NCBI GenBank assembly: GCA_900751815.1
Contig: CAADST010000117.1
Span: 1 to 10,665, forward strand
Direction: 5' to 3'
DNA: 10,665 bases
Source: Bacilli bacterium
GTDB taxonomy: Bacteria; Bacillota_I; Bacilli_A; RF39; UBA660
In this document: positions 7,813 through 10,665 of the stretch, piece by piece
How positions within the stretch are numbered: position 1 is the stretch's first letter
Layout of the letters: each line of letters starts with the position of its first letter
Notes under the pieces: generated by a model
Seen by the model: only the letters and a program-made list of their open reading frames with translations
Told to the model about the DNA's origin: nothing
Databases searched by the model: none
Position numbers and translations under genes: made by a program

Positions 7813-8672
7813 GAGCTCATCTCCATTTCTATTACAAATTTATCTAACAATAGCTCAATATTAGCATTATTTTTTATTTCATCTAAAAACTTATTTAATA
7901 AATTAATTCTATATAATACATCTTTATAACTCAAAAACTCTAAATAATCAATATCTAATTTACTAAATAAATTATTTAAATTTAACTTATATTTTAATAA
8001 TTCTTCATAAATAATAACTAATATTTGAAATACTTTCTTTATATCTTCTCTTTCGCTATAAATATTTAAGAGTTCACTCTTATTATACATTATTCCCATG
8101 TTTTTTTCTACTTCTATTTTTTTAATATAATTTTTTGCTACTTCTAAATATGGTTTATTTTCATCACTATCAATACTATCTATATTAAGTTCATGTACAT
8201 CATAAAACACATTTAATATTTCACATCTACTTTTAATTGTATTAATTACATTATTAACATTATTTGTAATAAAAAAGCCTATTATATTATCTTCCGGTTC
8301 TTCTAAAAACTTAAGCATAGTATTCGCTGAAGATGCATTTAACGCATCAGCATTTCTAATAATATAAATATTTTCTTTGGTATATATTGGTTTTGTACTA
8401 AATTTTCTTTTTAATTCAAGTATTTGTTCCTTTTTTATTCCCTTACCATCTGGTTCAATAATTATAAGTGATGGCAAGTAATTTTGATCAATTAAGTTAC
8501 AAATATTACATTTATTACAATTTTCTTGATACTCTTCATTACAACTTATTTGTTTAATAGCTATTTTTAAATCATTTAAACACTCTAAAATATTATTTGT
8601 TGCAAGCAAATAAGCATGAGATAGCTTGTCCTCATGATATAATCTAACTAAATTTTTTATTGCTTCATTCAT
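7809..8672 (-). CDS. holB: DNA polymerase III delta' subunit (clamp loader)
   Basis: Stator subunit of the clamp-loader complex that opens the beta clamp and places it on primed DNA. Features: four cysteines of the zinc-binding module (C44, C52, C55, C58), the conserved NTMLKFLEEPED segment at about 117-128, and the SRC arginine-finger motif at 148-150. There is no usable P-loop, as expected for delta', which does not bind ATP productively. At 287 aa it is shorter than many homologues (about 330), mainly in the AT-rich, poorly conserved C-terminal half. TAGGGAG, overlapping the bofA stop codon, supplies the SD for ATG 8672. It lies next to yaaT as in Bacillus, but tmk, yaaQ and yaaR, which precede holB there, are missing. 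It shares the operon with dnaX, its partner. Confidence 0.93.
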   Translation of the reverse strand: MNEAIKNLVRLYHEDKLSHAYLLATNNILECLNDLKIAIKQISCNEEYQENCNKCNICNLIDQNYLPSLIIIEPDGKGIKKEQILELKRKFSTKPIYTKENIYIIRNADALNASSANTMLKFLEEPEDNIIGFFITNNVNNVINTIKSRCEILNVFYDVHELNIDSIDSDENKPYLEVAKNYIKKIEVEKNMGIMYNKSELLNIYSEREDIKKVFQILVIIYEELLKYKLNLNNLFSKLDIDYLEFLSYKDVLYRINLLNKFLDEIKNNANIELLLDKFVIEMEMSS

Positions 8673-8681
8673 ACTTACTCC

Positions 8682-8870
8682 CTACAATAAGACAAAATAT
8701 ATTGCAATTAAAGCCAGTAACCCACACATTCCTAAGGCTGATACTACAGTTACGGTAATAAAATTTATCGGTATAAATATCTCTAATCCTGATACTAATA
8801 GATTAAATGCATAAACTAAACATATTGCAAAAATAACTTTTTTAATAACTGTTATAATTATATTTTTCAT
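8682..8870 (-). CDS. bofA: BofA-like membrane protein (sigma-K processing inhibitor family)
   Basis: Small membrane protein of 62 residues. The C-terminal half (from about 33: IPINFITVTVVSALGMCGLL) lines up with the conserved end of B. subtilis BofA (IPINLVTTAISGILGIPG). Two hydrophobic segments are visible, about 8-28 and 36-61. B. subtilis BofA (87 aa) anchors SpoIVFA and blocks the SpoIVFB protease that activates pro-sigma-K. This copy lacks the first roughly 25 residues. The position just after recR matches Bacillus (recR-yaaL-bofA, here without yaaL). No strong SD is seen before ATG 8870, so translation may be weak. The family assignment rests on a short region and position; whether it still acts in sporulation is unknown. 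Confidence 0.8.
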   Translation of the reverse strand: MKNIIITVIKKVIFAICLVYAFNLLVSGLEIFIPINFITVTVVSALGMCGLLALIAIYFVLL

Positions 8871-8897
8871 ACTACAATATATGTCTTATTTTCTTAA

Positions 8898-9500
8898 TTA
8901 TTCTGATATTTTCTTACGATCTTCTAGTGCCTTATCCAGTGTAATAATATCTAAATAATCTATTTCAGCTCCCATTGGAATTCCATAAGATAATCTAGAT
9001 ATTACGACATCTTTATTTTCAAATATTTTCTTAATATAAAGCGTTGTAGTTTCCCCTTCAACTGTTGATTTTAAAGCCAAAATTAATTCTGGTTTTTTAG
9101 CTTCATCCACCCTTTTTACTAAAGATGCTAAATTAATATTATCAGGCCCAATATTATCTGCTGGAGAAATTAGACCATTTAAAACATGATAAACTCCTTT
9201 GTAATTGCCGGCTTTTTCAAAAGAAAATACACTTTTATAATCTTCAATAACACAGATTAAATTATGGTCTCTTCCATCATCTTTGCAAATATCACAAATT
9301 TCATCTTCTGATAAATGGCCACATATCTTACATTTTCTTATTTTTTTCTTAACATCTTCTAAAGATTTAGCAAAATTATCAATATCTTTTTCTTTAAAAT
9401 TAAGGGTTGCAAGAGCAAGCCTTTCAGCATTTTTCTCACCAATCCCCGGTAGTTTTTTATAATAATTAATTAAACTTTCAAGTGATTTTGGATAGACCAT
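8898..9500 (-). CDS. recR: Recombination mediator RecR
   Basis: Works with RecO (and RecF) to load RecA on SSB-coated single-stranded DNA at gaps. The 200-aa length is standard. Domains: helix-hairpin-helix LPGIGEKNAERLA at 17-29; C4 zinc finger C57, C60, C69, C72; Toprim domain from about 81 (CVIED, then STVEGETTTLYI at 145-156); and the C-terminal Walker-B-like segment SRLSYGIPMGAEIDYLD at 168-184. The start is 1 nt after the ybaB stop, and the ribosome may re-initiate. The dnaX-ybaB-recR trio is one of the most conserved bacterial gene strings. Confidence 0.97.
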   Translation of the reverse strand: MVYPKSLESLINYYKKLPGIGEKNAERLALATLNFKEKDIDNFAKSLEDVKKKIRKCKICGHLSEDEICDICKDDGRDHNLICVIEDYKSVFSFEKAGNYKGVYHVLNGLISPADNIGPDNINLASLVKRVDEAKKPELILALKSTVEGETTTLYIKKIFENKDVVISRLSYGIPMGAEIDYLDIITLDKALEDRKKISE

Positions 9501-9501
9501 C

Positions 9502-9798
9502 TTACATCAATCCACCAAGGCTTGCATAACTACCTAATTCTTTTTCAGTTTCCTTATCAATTTTACTAAAAGCATCTTTAATTGCAAGTCTAATCATATC
9601 TTCAAGCATTTCTTTATCATCTTCATCAATGACACCATCTTTTAAAATCTTAAAAGCTTTAATTTCTCTTTTACCATTAAAACTAATTTCCACCCATTCA
9701 CTTTTTCCAGTAAACTCCATAGCATCAATAGCTTCTTTTTTCTTGGTAATTTCTCTTTGCATTTTTTGGGCTTGTTGCATAATTTGTTGCATATTCAT
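9502..9798 (-). CDS. ybaB: Nucleoid-associated protein, YbaB/EbfC family
   Basis: Small DNA-binding dimer with a tweezer-like fold, found between dnaX and recR in most bacteria. From ATG 9798 the protein has 98 residues. It starts MNMQQIMQQAQKMQREITKK, followed by the family's central beta region (VEISFNGKREIKAFKI), the acidic DEDDKEMLEDMI segment and a glycine-rich tail. The frame opens further up at GTG 9807, but that codon lies in the SD GGAG (9810-9807), which is 8 nt from ATG 9798, so I use the ATG. The SD overlaps the dnaX stop codon region. Confidence 0.95.
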   Translation of the reverse strand: MNMQQIMQQAQKMQREITKKKEAIDAMEFTGKSEWVEISFNGKREIKAFKILKDGVIDEDDKEMLEDMIRLAIKDAFSKIDKETEKELGSYASLGGLM

Positions 9799-9809
9799 AA
9801 ATCTCACTC

Positions 9810-10665
9810 CTATTCTATTTCCACTTTTTCTATATCGAATACATCTCCTATTATATCATTAATATCACTTTTTGGAGAAGTATTTTTAATAGTTTCTTCT
9901 ATGTATTCATACTTATGCTTATTTTTTAAATTATTTATATATTTTTCCTTTTCTAAATTCCATTTTGCTTCATCAATAAATACTAAAGTATATTTATCAT
10001 TAATATATTCATTAAACAAGTTAATTACTTCATCTAACTTTTCATTAATTTCTTTATCTTTATGCTTAATCATCGTCATAATTATGGCATATTTATTTGA
10101 AGCCGTAACAACTTTTGTATCACTAACTAAACCCCGAATAAGGGCTGATGATAAATCAGTAATAAAATTAGCCCATTTTTCTTGAATATCCCCTAGATAT
10201 TTTTTAGATGCCTCAACAAAACAATTATTAATTCTAATATCAATCAATTTTTCCAAATTACTTTGTTCTTTATTTTCCTTTTTTGGCTTACTTTCAGGTA
10301 CTTTCTCCTTAATTTCTAAATTTTTATTTTCTGATATTTCAATAATTTCTTCTGTTTTATCATCAATATCAGTGTTTGTTTCAACTTTTTGTTCATTTTT
10401 TATTTCTTTATTTTTTTTATCAACATTAACATAATCCAAAAGCAAAACCTTTATTAATAAATAAGGATCTATATTAATATTAATTTTATTCATTAAATCA
10501 TTTAACTCTAAAACCATTTTTTTAACTCTATCATAAGTTAAATTACCACTACTACCATTTTGTAATATATCTACGGCTTTTTTAGCTAATTCCATAACCA
10601 ACTTTTTAATAACTACCTTATAATTTAAATTGCTTTCTTGAAAATTACTTATTATTTGATCAACA
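9810..10665 (-). CDS. dnaX: DNA polymerase III tau/gamma subunit, C-terminal part (runs off right edge)
   Basis: Only the last 284 codons are in the window; the frame is open to the right edge, so TTG 10601 is not a start. The first part, up to about 10425, fits the end of clamp-loader domain III (KMVLELNDLMNKI, then PYLLIKVLLLDYV, compare family LNELK...P...LEVALL). A lysine/glutamate-rich linker follows (about 10420-10260). The final 150 residues (with EKWANFITDLSSALIRGL) resemble the tau-specific C-terminal domain that contacts the replicative polymerase. The upstream AAA+ domain is out of view, so identity rests on this part and the dnaX-ybaB-recR order. An A8 run at 10418-10411 sits at the domain III/linker boundary, with a stop at once in the -1 frame (see separate entry). 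Confidence 0.9.
   Translation of the reverse strand, partial: VDQIISNFQESNLNYKVVIKKLVMELAKKAVDILQNGSSGNLTYDRVKKMVLELNDLMNKININIDPYLLIKVLLLDYVNVDKKNKEIKNEQKVETNTDIDDKTEEIIEISENKNLEIKEKVPESKPKKENKEQSNLEKLIDIRINNCFVEASKKYLGDIQEKWANFITDLSSALIRGLVSDTKVVTASNKYAIIMTMIKHKDKEINEKLDEVINLFNEYINDKYTLVFIDEAKWNLEKEKYINNLKNKHKYEYIEETIKNTSPKSDINDIIGDVFDIEKVEIE
10408..10421 (-). other. Candidate slip site in dnaX giving a gamma-like product
   Basis: The minus strand reads GATAAAAAAAATAA. In frame this is GAT AAA AAA AAT AA., giving Asp-Lys-Lys-Asn. It contains A AAA AAT, a form of the X XXY YYZ -1 slip heptamer. After a -1 shift, or after one extra A in the mRNA, the next stop is the TAA at 10410-10408. The product would end right after clamp-loader domain III, as gamma does in E. 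coli (A AAA AAG) and Thermus (A9). No clear stimulatory SD or hairpin is seen nearby. Confidence 0.45.

Noticed and set aside
9629..10185. Plus-strand open frames at 9629-9862 and 9757-10185
   Set aside because: Opposite ybaB and dnaX, low-complexity Ser/Leu/Ile/Phe translations typical of antisense of AT-rich genes, with no promoter or SD seen.
10599..10601. TTG at 10601 as the start of a separate 263-aa gene
   Set aside because: The frame stays open to the window edge and continues dnaX domain III; there is no SD before this TTG.

Overview
This is a very AT-rich, densely packed bacterial segment from a low-G+C Firmicute (Bacilli/Mollicutes side). Three things point there. The gene order is a compressed version of the Bacillus subtilis region near the origin. 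There is a tRNA-Met T-box riboswitch. There are two genes of sporulation ancestry, bofA and spoVT. TGA is not needed as a Trp codon in any of the long genes, so the standard bacterial code fits. A compact, uncultured host-associated Bacilli lineage is my guess; the sequence alone does not fix the taxon.

Right to left on the minus strand, 10665-2648 reads as one tightly packed operon: dnaX (5' end outside the window), ybaB, recR, a bofA-like gene, holB, yaaT/ricT, trmN6, pth and mfd. Neighbours are separated by 27 nt or less, and two pairs overlap. The operon joins replication (clamp-loader tau/gamma and delta'), recombinational and transcription-coupled repair (RecR, YbaB, Mfd), and translation (TrmN6, Pth). 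RNase Y targeting (RicT) and sigma-K control (BofA) are also present. A bidirectional hairpin/T-run follows mfd, and its 3' arm holds the ribosome binding site of spoVT (2597-2103).

The stretch 1460-2102 has no large gene but is full of regulatory RNA. On the plus strand a promoter (1804-1832) drives a structured leader and a 27-residue hydrophobic peptide (1933-2016). On the minus strand a strong promoter (2097-2069) drives a short RNA that runs through the peptide's 3' end and stops at a T-run near 1996. This is the layout of a type I toxin-antitoxin locus. About 100 nt of featureless AT-rich spacer (1706-1803) separates it from a divergent promoter at 1705-1677. That promoter starts a complete Met-specific T-box leader, followed by a dUTPase gene (1459-965) and metG (972 to the left edge, partial). 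So methionyl-tRNA shortage is predicted to control both dUTPase and MetRS.

The observations most worth a second look are: (1) the peptide/antisense locus, with a cUUCGg hairpin carrying an anti-Shine-Dalgarno sequence and a two-codon upstream ORF overlapping the toxin start as ATGA; (2) an A8 slip site in dnaX at the gamma/tau boundary, followed at once by a -1 frame stop; (3) the mfd terminator that doubles as the spoVT ribosome-binding hairpin; (4) dut placed between a Met T-box and metG.
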